Part shown: piece by piece, positions 1 through 11,005 of the stretch
Position numbering within the stretch: the stretch's first letter is position 1
Layout of the letters: each line of letters opens with the position of its first letter
Assembly (NCBI GenBank): GCA_934045905.1
Contig: OW203767.1
Location: 20,339,073 to 20,403,072, forward strand
Length of the DNA stretch: 64,000 bases
Origin: Leuctra nigra
Lineage: Eukaryota; Arthropoda; Insecta; Plecoptera; Leuctridae
Direction: 5' to 3'
Translations under genes and position numbers: made by a program
The notes under the pieces: model-generated
What the model was told of the DNA's origin: nothing
What the model saw: the letters and a program-made list of their open reading frames with translations, nothing else
Database searches by the model: none

Positions 1-628
1 AGCTGATCCAGCGACCATAAGGCGCGAAATTTTCAACACGGTGTTCGCTTCTATACATCTTCCAATATGCGCTACCACCTAGACTCATTTCGATTGATAA
101 GGTGGTTTTTTCAAAGGTGGGCCTTATTGCCCGCCGGGCAATAACAAGATGCTTGTTATAGGTGTAAATCAGAAAATTTACATAACACAAAAAACACTTA
201 TAATGCTGGTACCAATGAGTAATGACAATGCAAAATTTGGTGGTGATTGGACAAACTATTCTAGTTTTATTGGCACACAGAGTTGAGTTTCTTTCATTTT
301 GCCAAGATAAGTACAGACTACAAATCAAGTTTCCGACGAAACTAATAGATCGATTTTGCTGGAAATCATTAGCTTCTGCACTGGATAGTAATTCATGTTT
401 CGTGAAAAAATTGGCCAGATCTCTTACTTCGTTTAAAAGTTAATGAGAAAAACACAAAAAAACACACACACAAAAAAAAACAGAGATTTATGTCATAAGT
501 TTCAAGTGGAGACGCTCGCTCCGCTCGCTTAATTATGTGTCTTCATTCAGATTTTTGATAATGTATATGCGATACAACAGCTAGTTTTTTCGTAATGTAC
601 ACCCACATCCAAGTGTTCCTACCGTTTT

Positions 629-889
629 ATCTAGTCGGGCGTTAGCTCGACGCTGCCAAGCACCGCTCTATCTTACAACGTGCGAGCTACTACCAGAGAC
701 TTATACAGCAACGGCTTAAGTGGTCAAAACGAGGTATCGGCAGGCATACATGCAGTGAGAAATGAAAGTTGAAAACCATGGTTATCGGGTATATTTAGCC
801 ACCTGACAACACCTAACCAAAAATCAAAGTGCTGCGATCATCCCTTCGGGGTGAATTTTGGGCCTCAAACATGCAAGGATTGACTTTGG

Positions 890-953
<64 letters not shown>

Positions 954-1240
954 AGCTAGCTAGGCACGTCGATTTGCTTGCCCTTTTCTACAGATTGCAC
1001 GGTTTGGTCTAGAGAGTTGAAATTTGGTAGACACATAGAGTCCCCCTTCTCAAGCGTACTTCTGAAAGAAAATCTGAAATATTTTGACCGGAAGTGAATT
1101 TATCCAATTTTAAATTTTAATTTTTTTCAAAAGTCAAACGGGTCCATCGACAGTTTTGAAATTTGGCAACATTAAAGACAATGTATTGCTAGACACTCCA
1201 CTTCAAGAAAAAACAAAATTTTCAAACCGGAAGTGGAAAA
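629..1240 (+). repeat. Interspersed 0.6-kb repeat, copy 1, with (GGCT)n core
   Basis: It begins ATCTAGTCGGGCGTTAGC and ends near AACCGGAAGTGG. It is nearly identical to 2982-3583 in the same orientation. A GGCT tetranucleotide array (about 889-960) sits in the middle. No coding potential is seen; the superfamily is not recognised. Confidence 0.85.
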
Positions 1241-1334
1241 ATTATCAATATTAAGCGTTCCGCTCTTCCCCTTCATCTACCAACACAGCAGCTTCGCTGT
1301 CAACTCCACATATCCTGTCGGCCTGAATAGCTGA

Positions 1335-1395
1335 ATTATCGGAGGCAGCTGGCTTGTGTTCCTGCATAACGGGTTCGATTCCCGATCCTAGAAAA
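1335..1395 (+). repeat. tRNA-like fragment, probably a SINE head
   Basis: TAGCTGAATTATCGG resembles an A box. CGGGTTCGATTCCCG forms a perfect T-arm stem with the B box. No acceptor stem pairs, so it is tRNA-derived rather than a working tRNA gene. Confidence 0.4.
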
Positions 1396-1644
1396 ACTTT
1401 TTTTTCACATCATCCTTTTTTAATTTGTGTAAGCGATGATACCTTCCAGTATATATATTCAAATGAGAGGTCGAGGGATGCTGTGTAGATCATCAATAAC
1501 CCGAAACATCGCCATCGCGATCACAGATAGTATCAGGTTCGTAGGTAATGCTGCAGGTATGACGAGCGACATTGCGTCTTGTTGAAATCTTCGCCCATTT
1601 GCTAGTTTAGTGGTTACGAACGGCATACAGTATCGCCGTCCTGT

Positions 1645-1715
1645 TGGCGCAATAGACAGTGCATTGGCTTACGGTGTTAGGGGTCGCCGGTTCGATACCG
1701 GCCGGGGTCGTACTT
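1645..1715 (+). repeat. tRNA-like fragment, probably a SINE head
   Basis: TGGCGCAATAGACAGTGC resembles an A box. GCCGGTTCGATACCGGC is a perfect T arm with B box GGTTCGATACC. The would-be acceptor ends do not pair, so a tRNA-derived repeat is preferred over a tRNA gene. Confidence 0.4.
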
Positions 1716-2981
1716 TTTTATTTGCAATTTTTACAAGTTTTAATTCTGCCTAACCATAGAGTTATTTTTTTAAGTTGCACAGTTTTAATTTTCGCCAGTT
1801 CGACTTTGTCTAGACCCATAGAGAGTTTTATTCCTTAGGCTGCCCAGTAAAACTTATGCGCGCGCCCTACGCCGGCTGGAGCACCTTCTGTCTCTAGCCG
1901 CTCGTAGAATTCTAGGTGAACTTCATAATTTTGTCACATTGAAAGATTCAAACCTCAAATATACCTCAATATGACGACAGAATATGACGTAGTATCAACC
2001 ATTTGAGAAAACTCGTTTGGATAGTTATTATGGATATCCAAGTATTGAGACAACAAACGAATAACAGACATCGATTCCGTTTCATAATGAAATCTTTTGT
2101 TCTACTACTTCACGTACCTATGAATATTATAATGTCTAAATTTATTTCGGTTTCGAGAGTATGGAAACTTCGTTTTGTGTAGAATAAAGAATAATAGGTT
2201 AACTACGCACAATGAACAATAGTATTGTATTCTGACGCCAATCGATTGCCTCACGCGGAATCTTCCGTCTGTGAGCTTACAAACATGTTCAACAATATGT
2301 AATGGCATTTTTAAAAGAATACCTACCTAAATGCACGAAATAATTCATTCTGTCTAAAATATCGAAACGCAAACAATAAATCAATTAGATGTATCAACAA
2401 TATGCCATCATCATCAGGAATAAGGACCGGTAGACTAATTGATTGTATGATCTATGCGTAATAAACACATAAACACCCCCCCCCCCTCACACACACACCA
2501 TAATCAATAAACAAATAATAAAAGGTCAATTAATATCGTGAATCCATTGCTTGGAAAATACACAAAGCACATTCAGATCTAGAGATAAACATTCAGTGGC
2601 TGGTGGATAAGGGGTGGGGGTTGTGTTGTGATTATCAGAGGTTTGGTTTCCTATGTTGTCTTGACACAAAAGAAATACAAATGTACGTAGATGACACTTG
2701 TTTTAGAATGTAAAACAGATTCTGCAGATTTTGCAGAATCAGATTCTGCAGATTCTGCTGCAGTAGGAGGCTGTCTTCTAGCACAGTTGTATTTTCAAAT
2801 AACTTATTTTCACACTATTTATTGTAAAATTGTATACTTCAAGATAATGAGTAAGCACACAACCCGTTCGAAGAAGACTTCCCCAGGGTAAAATTAGTAT
2901 TCGTAAAGGACTTTTCTTTAAAGCTATTTCATTCAAAATAAATTTAGAAAAATCTTATTCATAAATTACATTCATAACTAT

Positions 2982-3243
2982 ATCTAGTCGGGCGTTAGCT
3001 CGACGCTGCCAAGCACCGCTCTAATACAACGTGCGAGCTACTACCAGAGACTTATACCGCAACGGCTTAAGTGGTCGAAACGAGGTGTCGACAGGCATAC
3101 ATGCAGTGAGAAATGAAAGTTGAAAATCATGGTTATCGGGTATATTTAGCCACCTGACAACACCTAACCAAATATCAAAGTGCTGCGATCATCCCTTCGG
3201 GGTGAATTTTGGGCCTCAAACATGCAAGGATTGACTTTCATGG

Positions 3244-3292
<49 letters not shown>

Positions 3293-3583
3293 AGCTAGCT
3301 AGCTAGGCACGTCGATTTGCTTGCCCTTTTCTACAGATTGCACGGTTTGGTCTAGAGAGTTGAAATTTGGTAGACACATAGAGTCCCCCTTCTCACGCGT
3401 ACTTCTGAAAGAAAATCTGAAATATTTTGACCGGAAGTGAATTTATCCAATTTTAAATTTTAATTTTTTTCAAAAGTCAAACGGGTCCATCGACAGTTTT
3501 GAAATTTGGCAACATTAAAGACAATGTATTGCTAGACACTCCACTTCAAGAAAAAACAAAAATTTCAAACCGGAAGTGGAAAA
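2982..3583 (+). repeat. Interspersed 0.6-kb repeat, copy 2, with (GGCT)n core
   Basis: Second copy of the repeat at 629-1240, the same along its length except for scattered substitutions and a shorter GGCT array (about 3242-3304). Array length is the main difference between the copies. Confidence 0.85.
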
Positions 3584-4654
3584 TGTATTCTGTATGTCAA
3601 TCATAGCCGTCAAAGGTAGATAGCCAGCAATGTCATCAATGGACACTCAATTCAAACTCTCGCATCTCCTGGACTACGTTGATAAGAACTCTTAGTTCAA
3701 GAGCGTTTAATTGGTGTTTGTTCCCTGTAAAAAGATTATTATTATTATTATTATTTATTTTAAAATGTACATACATACAGAGGTACACTTACCGGTAGCG
3801 AGTATAGGGCAAGCCCCGTAACACATGTGCCTCGCTACCTCGCTATTATTCAGTAATTATACTGAATAATTAGCTTTTTCATACAAACCGTCAAGGACGA
3901 ATAATTTTAAATTGTTGTTGCCCGAGCACAAGTAAGCATGGAACCTACCATCAGGTCAAAGGTAGAAAGGTCTTTGCGTTTGTTTTTAACACATTTATTT
4001 TAATTCATCATTTGTTTGAATTAATTTTAATTGCGGCGTACTAACTTCGACGTCGTCCCACCCACAGCCGGGGAGGTGGGGGGGGGGGGGGGGGGGGGGG
4101 AGTAAACGAAAATTAAAACACAATAAATATCATGAAAAACAAAGAAAGCATACTGCAACTACTGCTTACTAATGGACGGTAAATTAGGCGATTAAATATT
4201 TTAAACACTTTCATTATTCAAGAATCCGAACAATGATGAAGTCGGTAGCTGAAGTACCTAGATGAAGTATAGGTACACGGGCGCAGTTCTCCACTATAAA
4301 CATACACGGATGGCGTACGGGACGGAAATGTAAACGATGAATACCTATCTCAATGTAATTGCAACTGCTAGTGAGCTATTTACCAAACTACTTTCCTAGC
4401 TTGTAAAACGAACAATTCGATCTCGTCAATTAGAATGTTTGGATGTGTGTGTGTATTGCAACAATGTCGTTGCTATACTGCCTATGCTATTTCCCGAAGT
4501 AGGTAGTTTCCCACAACATGACTTCGTTGACGTTTACCAATAATTTTCTTATCAACATGAAATGAAATAACACATCAAAGCATTAGCAATTCAAAGATAG
4601 GTAACACTCGATGATCAATTAAAGCTGCTGTAAACTTCCACCTCGTGTGACATG

Positions 4655-5600
4655 TTGTACAAAAACAAAAACTTGTATATAGACTGCCAAGCACCTTTCC
4701 CCCTAAAAGGATTGAGATCTAAAAGAAGGTCGCAGCAATAATATATTGTTGAAACATTTTCGCACTTAAAATTCGTGAAATCATTTCGCCCAGTTCCTGC
4801 CGCCAAGCACAACATTATAAACCAAACATTGTACCCAAATTTGAGATGAGAAAAAACCTCTAGGTGAACCGTCATAGTATAAACTTTAAAACAATTATAC
4901 TCATTTAAAACGAAAAATAGAAAGCATTCAAATTTTAAAAACGTTAACAAAATCAATTTAAAAACATTTTTTTTACATAACTTAAAATAAAAATTAAAAA
5001 AAATTATTTAAAATTTAATTAAAAAAAAAATTAAAAGTAAAAAAAATAAAAATAAAGGTTGGCGCATTGAATTTGCACCGTCATGTTGACTTCTTCCTTC
5101 TTCTCCTTCATCGTCTTCTTCTTCCTTCTTTCTTTCGTCGTCTCCTTGGTCGACATCTTCTTTTTATGTTGCCCCCTCCTTGACACAATGCGCCAAGCTT
5201 TATTTTTATTTTTTTTACTTTTAATTTTTTTTTTAATTAAATTTTAAATAATTTTTTTTAATTTTTATTTTAAGTTACGTAAAAAAAATGTTTTTAAATT
5301 GATTTTGTTGACGTTTTTAAAATTTGAATACTTTCTATTTTTCGTTTTAAATGAGTATAATTGTTTTAAAGTTTATACTATGACGGTTCACCTAGAGGTT
5401 TTTTCTCATCTCAAATTTGGGTACAATGTTTGGTTTATAATGTTGTGCTTGGCGGCAGGAACTGGGCGAAATGATTTCACGAATTTTAAGTGCGAAAATG
5501 TTTCAACAATATATTATTGCTGCGACCTTCTTTTAGATCTCAATCCTTTTAGGGGGAAAGGTGCTTGGCAGTCTATATACAAGTTTTTGTTTTTGTACAA
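4655..5600. mobile_element. 946-bp foldback (inverted-repeat) element
   Basis: Two arms of roughly 400 bases are almost perfect reverse complements, starting TTGTACAAAAACAAAAACTT on the left and ending with its complement on the right. The loop, about 5060-5200, is flanked by TTGGCGCATTG and CAATGCGCCAAG and holds a pyrimidine-rich CTTCTTC-type stretch. The apparent ORFs in the arms are mirror images and are not genes. Confidence 0.85.
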
Positions 5601-5624
5601 TACATTGTGCTCTTATGAGAAAGA

Positions 5625-6440
5625 CAGTACGAACACTAGCTTGCTGGTTGTCTCTCTCTGCTCCATATAAAAACATGTTTATGTTCTGAGTCAGAGAGAG
5701 GCAGAATAACAGGGTCTTTATTCCACCCCTGTACCAGGGGCGGATCCAAGGAGGGGCGGAAGGGGCGATCGCCCCCCCCCCCATGATTCCTCCTCCACCT
5801 TCTATTAAGATCAGCAGGTTGATTTTTCATTTCGTCAAATTTACAAAAATATCGTAATCATGGCTTGTTTTTTGGCAAGGTTTAATCTTTGCTCTAAAAG
5901 TGCCTTAAAACTAAATGTTTTTTCAATATTTCGAAAAAAATTGCCTTCGGCGATAGGCCTTTGGCGGATGAAAGCATGGGCTTCCACAGGGGTGACTGGG
6001 GGGGGGGAAGGATGTCAGGATAGCATACAAATTTGGTGGTGTTATTTACGCATAGTTTCATTTTCTAAACAAAAAACTCAGAAAATTAATTTCGAAGTGT
6101 CAACAAACCAAAAAATACCCTGCGGGGTAAGGTGGGGGCCACTATCCCAAAGTGTCCAAGCCTAAAAAATAATGAATTGTTCTACAAAATACACCTCATA
6201 ACGTCTCAAAATTTGATTCAAAGTGTCCAAAAACCAAAAAACGCCCTGCGGGGCAGGGTGGGGGGCTCGCCCCCCACACCCCCCTTAGCCCGTGGGACAA
6301 TTGTTGTCCTTGCATTACCTCCACCCCCTGACAAAAATTCTGCGGACGCCCGTGGCTGGAGATACCACTCATACCCTTCATATTTTCCAAAATCGCCCCC
6401 TCCATGACAAGAGGCTAGATCCGCCCCTGCCCTGTACCTA
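5625..6440. repeat. Short MITE interrupted by a hAT insertion
   Basis: The stretch from about 5630 (GCTGGTTGTCTCTCTCTGCT) to CCCTGTAC at 5734 matches 13030-13125, where the element is intact. Here a hAT element splits it right after CCCTGTAC, and the duplicate of those eight bases follows at 6430-6437. Confidence 0.65.
5735..6429. mobile_element. hAT-type MITE with perfect 8-bp target duplication
   Basis: The terminal inverted repeats are CAGGGGCGGATCC on the left and GGATCTAGCC-like to CCGCCCCTG on the right. Both sides are flanked by CCCTGTAC (5727-5734 and 6430-6437), the 8-bp duplication expected of hAT transposition. There is no transposase ORF, and G/C-only tracts lie near both ends. 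Confidence 0.85.
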
Positions 6441-6505
6441 CTATAGGAACACTCTGAGTAACGCGTTGATAAGCGAGCAGGATTCGTATTGCATGCGATA
6501 TTAAT
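6440..6505 (+). repeat. Terminal fragment of the foldback family
   Basis: CTATAGGAACACTCTGAGTAACGCGTTGATAAGCGAGCA-type sequence resembles the outer end of the 17475-20325 element. It stops after about 60 bases. A similar fragment in the other orientation lies at about 38905-38950. Confidence 0.45.
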
Positions 6506-6917
6506 GTGCTAGTTGCTGCTCTATAACCTTTGACCACTTATTCCTCTAAGCTATAACATACATTGAAATAGCTAAGATAACCACTGATTGAATGCGTCAA
6601 AGAATCAGTGATTAAGTTTTTTTTTAAGCTCGGTGAATACATTTTACAATTATTCAAAACGAGACAAAATTTGAAGTTGTTCGGTTCAACGGTGCAATGT
6701 CTAATTTTGAAGCAGTTACTGAACTGGTTCAAAATCTATATCCTAGGGGTCGGCAACCTTTGATCGTCGTTCAAGACTTGCTTCCAGTTGCTGCCGTTGG
6801 GCTGAATATCTCTCGGGAGTCGGGTTGTGGAGGCCCGTGCTGTGAATGTTACACGTCGCTTCCGATTGCGCTTCGCTCCCCTGAGTGTTATTTTGTGCAC
6901 TAAGATGTGTATATGTA

Positions 6918-7127
6918 CACTCAACAAATGATAAAAACGGTATTGGAAAGATGGATTGGCTGAAAAAAATGTGATGGCATCAACCGAGGAAGTCTAGGCA
7001 AACTCGTCATCTACCTCTAGTAGGTGAGCTCTGATTTCATTGATAATAACAACAAGGATTGATTGTCAAGGAACTTGATCAGCAGCCAAACCGTTTCATT
7101 CAAATACAATTTTCTGATTGCTGGGTG
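6918..7127. mobile_element. CACTCGACAA-type MITE, copy 1 (diverged)
   Basis: It starts TA-CACTCAACAAATG and ends near GGGTGTA. Internal sequence (GAGCTCTGATTTCATTGATA, GATTGATTGTCAAGGAAC) matches the copies at 50680-50903 and 63615-63822. The flanking TA suggests a Tc1/mariner-like element. Confidence 0.65.
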
Positions 7128-7129
7128 TA

Positions 7130-9140
7130 CAATCCAGATATCTTTTGGCGAGGATTTGTAAACGACATTTTGTCAAGCGCCACTGGTGTATTTGAAATGC
7201 AATTTATCTGCGTGGTAGATTGCTTCCCGCCATTCTTACACTCTCCCCCCACCCTCGCCAAAAACAATACAAAACTTCAAGACAATAAACATGTCCCTCT
7301 CTATAAACAAACTTCGTTAAACTGTCGCACGAAAGAGCAATCGTTGAATCACATAGAAAACGAAAATAATGATTTGAAAAACGTTTGTTCGATCACGTAT
7401 GACACAAGGTTAGTTAAATATTGATAATCGAATGATGTTTTCAATTTGAAATTCTGGATCAACTTATAAACAATGGCGGGAAAAGATATTGAAAACACAC
7501 ATTTTCTATTTCCCTTGAGGCAATATTAAAATTCAGTCCAATTTAAACGTTCATTTAAAAATAGCCTCTAGGGATTGCTCCGTTTTTAAATCTCTCTTTA
7601 TATGTGAATACCTATTATTGTTTTAATTGAAAAATAATCTTCCCTCAGATCAAGTAGAACTTTAGCTTTGTTATGTGTGATATTGATGAGAGCTGGAGGT
7701 GGTAATTAAATTTAGAAGTAATTACGAATGTGTCACCTACAAAATGTGATATCTGAAACATTAATTAGTCATACAACATAAATAATTACATGGGCCTGGT
7801 ATTACCAAGTCCAAAGTTAAATTGTGCCGGATTAACTAACTTTGAATTAAATTCCACTGTTTCAATCATTTTGAATTATCCTATTTGCTAGCCCTTATGG
7901 AAATATTAGATCATTTCTGTATCTGAACTTTGTCTCTTATCAGATCCGAATATCATCCGCTTTTGGACACAACTGGAATTTTGTCCATAGCTGGACTATA
8001 AGATATCTATTGGCATTTTATAGAATTTAGTTTGTTGACGAGAGTAATGGCAACAAGTAGCATTTGACTGTTCATAAGTGTATTTAAAAAATACCAAAAT
8101 AATGCTTACCCCGGAATCGAACCAGGGCTCCTGAGGCCGGGGGCTGTGCATAATGGACGTCACGTTTTAGGGGGGAAGAGGGTGCACCAATATGTAACAC
8201 AGAGTGTGAGGAGGGGGGGGGGGGGGGGGGCAGTAGGACGTCAAATTTTGATATAGGGGAAGGTTGCCTATGTTGGACCACTTTTCCAATTTCCTCATTT
8301 TTGGGGTGGGGTATGAGATAATATCTTTATAATAATTCAGCGTTGCTGCCCTCCTTTGTGGATAAGCTGTTCGTGCCTCTCAAATTAAAAACTCGAGAAA
8401 CTTTATTTTGACAGGTGATTGAAGATGCACTTACTGTTTAGATACCCACACATATATTTTAGTCTAGTAACGACACAGCTATTACAACCAGAATAAATGA
8501 CTAAATTACAACAACAATGGATCTCAATATATATCCGCATTTGGAACATGTAGAAAACAATTTATTTATCATTATTAAAACATATTACAGTCAATTTATC
8601 GACTTGCGAATGCATGTCATTGCTGTAAGCTATCAATTGTCTTGCAGATGGGAGGTATCTTGCAATTCTTTTAGCTTGAAGTCAACTCAGCTATCAAGTC
8701 TTGCCGATGGGAGAGGATCTTGCTCTTCGCAGAAGTGTAGCGAGTGACTCTTGGAGGGTGCTGATGCTGATGGAGGGACTCGCCACATGGAGCGTGCGTT
8801 GAACTGAGTGGCGTCTGCGTGTGATGATGTAGAGGAGGAAGATTCGCCAGTCTTCACTGGGGGGTCTTCCTGCATGGGCGGCAACACACATAGCGCTGGA
8901 CCCCATCGCAGAACTTTTCAGCTAGAAATAAACATCCCAAATTATCATCATTATCATCATCACTGTTAAGTTATTAATATGTTAATGTATTATTCAGAAC
9001 AGTATGTTTGTAATTGATGAGCTCAACCTACAAGGATGAATGTGACAAATGTTTCAAATCGAGATTTTCTTAAAAGCTGGCGCATTCTAGGTTCGAAATA
9101 TTGAAACTTTTTATCTAAAATGAAGAATGTCTGGTGTTGG
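7130..9140. other. Intergenic AT-rich DNA
   Basis: No gene was recognised. The stretch holds a poly-G run at about 8211-8230 and a possible terminal exon of the tandem-repeat gene at 8854-8921 (minus; see that gene). The remaining open frames are short and without codon structure. Confidence 0.5.
8094..8150 (-). repeat. tRNA-like B-box fragment
   Basis: On the minus strand CCTGGTTCGATTCCGGGG carries a B-box consensus with a short T-arm-like pairing. No matching A box or acceptor stem is convincing. A poly-G tract follows at 8211-8230. Confidence 0.25.
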
Positions 9141-9151
9141 TTGGTTGGTTT

Positions 9152-9294
9152 TTAGGGCCGGTCTTTCAACAGTCTGCTAAACCAGTAGTTAAGTTTTACT
9201 CGGTCATTCGAGGATTGTCATTGGTTGTTGCCATAGCAATATAGTCCAAATTGACTGTTTAAAAGTTAGCATGGCAATGAAAAACTGGCCCTTA
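9152..9294. mobile_element. Small GGGCCAGTCTTTC-type MITE
   Basis: It runs from TTAGGGCCGGTCTTTCAACA to AAAACTGGCCCTTA, with inverted termini. The ends and the CATTGGTTGTTGCCAT interior match the larger element at 13739-14530. Confidence 0.6.
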
Positions 9295-9698
9295 GTGGTT
9301 CTTGAACAATTTAGGAATACTTGTTGCGCTGATCTCTTTAAATGTATCAGTTTTGTTTTGATATCTGATTTCCATTAGGTATGATAGGCATACCTGACAC
9401 CAGTTAACACTAGTTGACACTAGTCAACGACGACCTGGCTATCTCTGACCTGACGTGTCAATAGGTTATGGTTACCAGGAAAAGAGATTCCAAAAGAGAT
9501 GATGAAAAGAGTCCTAAATTATTTCCAGTCATTTGACAAAAAGGTATTAAATATTATACCTCAAATTACCATTGCGCTGTCTCAATTTGCTGCGACTTAC
9601 CGCCCCCAACCCAAATAAGAATACACAATGATAGTGAAAAATGGTATAAAGTAAATTGTGCTCTAGAAACAATGAGTAACAACATTGCATTAGCGTAC

Positions 9699-11005
9699 CT
9701 CGGGTAAGTGGCTTCTTCGGCACGTGCTTACGTCGACGGCCTGGCTCGTGCGCGGACGCCTCGGAGCCTCCGTCGGACGCCTCAGACGTCGGGATGGAAG
9801 AAGTGTCAGTCCCCACCCTGATCGTTCGTTTTGAATCGATGGCTCGAGAGACGGTCGACTTTTGAACCTGGTGCTGAGGTAACGCCGACGGTCCCAGGGC
9901 CATGGATGGGGCGATGCGTCGTAGCTGATATTGTAGCTCATAGCTGGTATCGGGTGCCCTGCTGTCTTCCTCGGCATCTTCCTTGACCGGCCAAGTTAAG
10001 CCCCAATGTTTATACCAAGTCCTTCTTGCGGCTTCTCGGTCCTCTTCGGAACATTCCTGTAGATCAGGTACTGGAGAACGTTCCGTTGAGGCGTTCTTCG
10101 TCGCTGCGCTGACCAGATCGGGTATTGGGACAGTAAATACGCTGTCAATTGAGGCCCCCTCTCTGATGAACTGCCTCTTCATCTCGATCTCTGCTGGTGC
10201 AGGTGGCGTGTCTCCCGTGTCCTCCCAGATCTCTTCAAGCCAGTCTCCCAACTCGGTCATTGGCGGCGTAACCCTGACGACCCCGCTGGGTCCGGCGACC
10301 GGTGAATCCAAGTCGAGTGGCGGAACCTCCTCGGAATCCTCCAAGGTTCTTGTCTCCGGTAAGACGACCATGACGAGTGGCGGAACCTCCTCGGAATCCT
10401 CCCTGCGTCCTGAGTCGAACCTGCCCTCAGCTCGATGATCGGACGCACGGTTGAGTGGACGATGCGAATCGAAGACGACCCTGCCCTCGGACCCGTGGTT
10501 GAGTAGCCGATATGCATCGAAATCGCACCTGTCTGGATCGACGTGTGGAACATCGGCGACGGCAGACTCGTGGTACGCATCGGACTCCTGGTTGAGTAGC
10601 CGATATGCATCGAAATCGCACCTGTCTGGATCGACGTGTGGCACATCGGCGATGTCAGACTCGTGGTACGCATCGGACTCCTGGTTGAGTAGCCGATATG
10701 CATCGAAATCGCACATGTCCTGATCGACGTGTGAAACATCGGCCACGTTGGACTCGTGAGAAGCCTCAACATCGACATCCACAACGCCAGCAAAACCAAA
10801 AGACAAATTCGTGGATATAGCGCCAGATCGCTGAAAAAAACTCGTAGACAAATTCGTGGATATAGCGCCAGATCGCTGAAAAAAACAAATAGACAAATTC
10901 GTGGATATAGCGCCAGATCGCTGTCCTCCTTCCTCTCCACCACCGGGGGGTTCATCTCGAAGTCTCACTAGATGACGGTTCCTCCTCTGCATTTCGACTG
11001 GTTCA
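9699..11005 (-). CDS. Exon of an acidic tandem-repeat protein, family unknown
   Basis: A 1.3-kb exon open in one frame, far longer than chance allows in this AT-rich DNA. It is bounded by an acceptor (TTAATTGCAG, ending at 11006) and a donor (CCCGAG then GTACGC, from 9698 down). The frame is open upstream of ATG 10990-10992 (EPVEM...), so more 5' coding is likely. It contains three 15-residue repeats (RSGAISTNLSTSFFQ and variants), three 31-residue repeats (DFDAYRLLNQESDAYHES followed by VADVPHVDPDRC), and a duplicated EDSEEVPPL, then AGPSG and a Trp-rich segment (WYKHWGLTWPVKED). It is acidic, mostly low-complexity and probably disordered. A possible last exon is 8921-8854, which continues the phase for 22 codons to TGA; an adjoining frame there is also open, so this is weak. 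The product is not recognised; a domesticated transposon-derived protein is one possibility. Confidence 0.55.
10498..10779 (-). repeat. Three 93-bp coding tandem repeats
   Basis: GAGTAGCCGATATGCATCG recurs at 10501, 10594 and 10687, a period of exactly 93 bases (31 codons), inside the acidic-protein exon. The frame is kept in all copies. Confidence 0.9.
10801..10923 (-). repeat. Three 45-bp coding tandem repeats
   Basis: AGACAAATTCGTGGATATAG recurs at 10801, 10846 and 10891, a period of 45 bases (15 codons), near the N-terminal side of the acidic-protein exon. Confidence 0.9.

Noticed and set aside
889..960. (GGCT)n array as a CRISPR or regulatory array
   Set aside because: A simple tetranucleotide microsatellite without spacers, in a eukaryotic repeat.
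1645..1715. Functional tRNA gene
   Set aside because: The T arm and both promoter boxes look right, but the acceptor ends do not pair and the anticodon arm is unclear. A SINE head is more likely.
4615..5670. Two matching ORFs of 113 and 123 codons, one on each strand, as a duplicated gene
   Set aside because: They are the two arms of one foldback element, so their near-identity follows from the palindrome. The sequence has no codon structure or domain.
6196..6407. Pro/Gly-rich ORFs around 6.2-6.4 kb
   Set aside because: They are translations of the G/C tracts of a hAT element in several frames.
9983..10971. Plus-strand ORFs and an alternative minus-strand frame over the tandem-repeat exon
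   Set aside because: They are by-products of GC-rich repeats with periods divisible by three. Only the long minus frame has splice sites at both ends and open sequence throughout.
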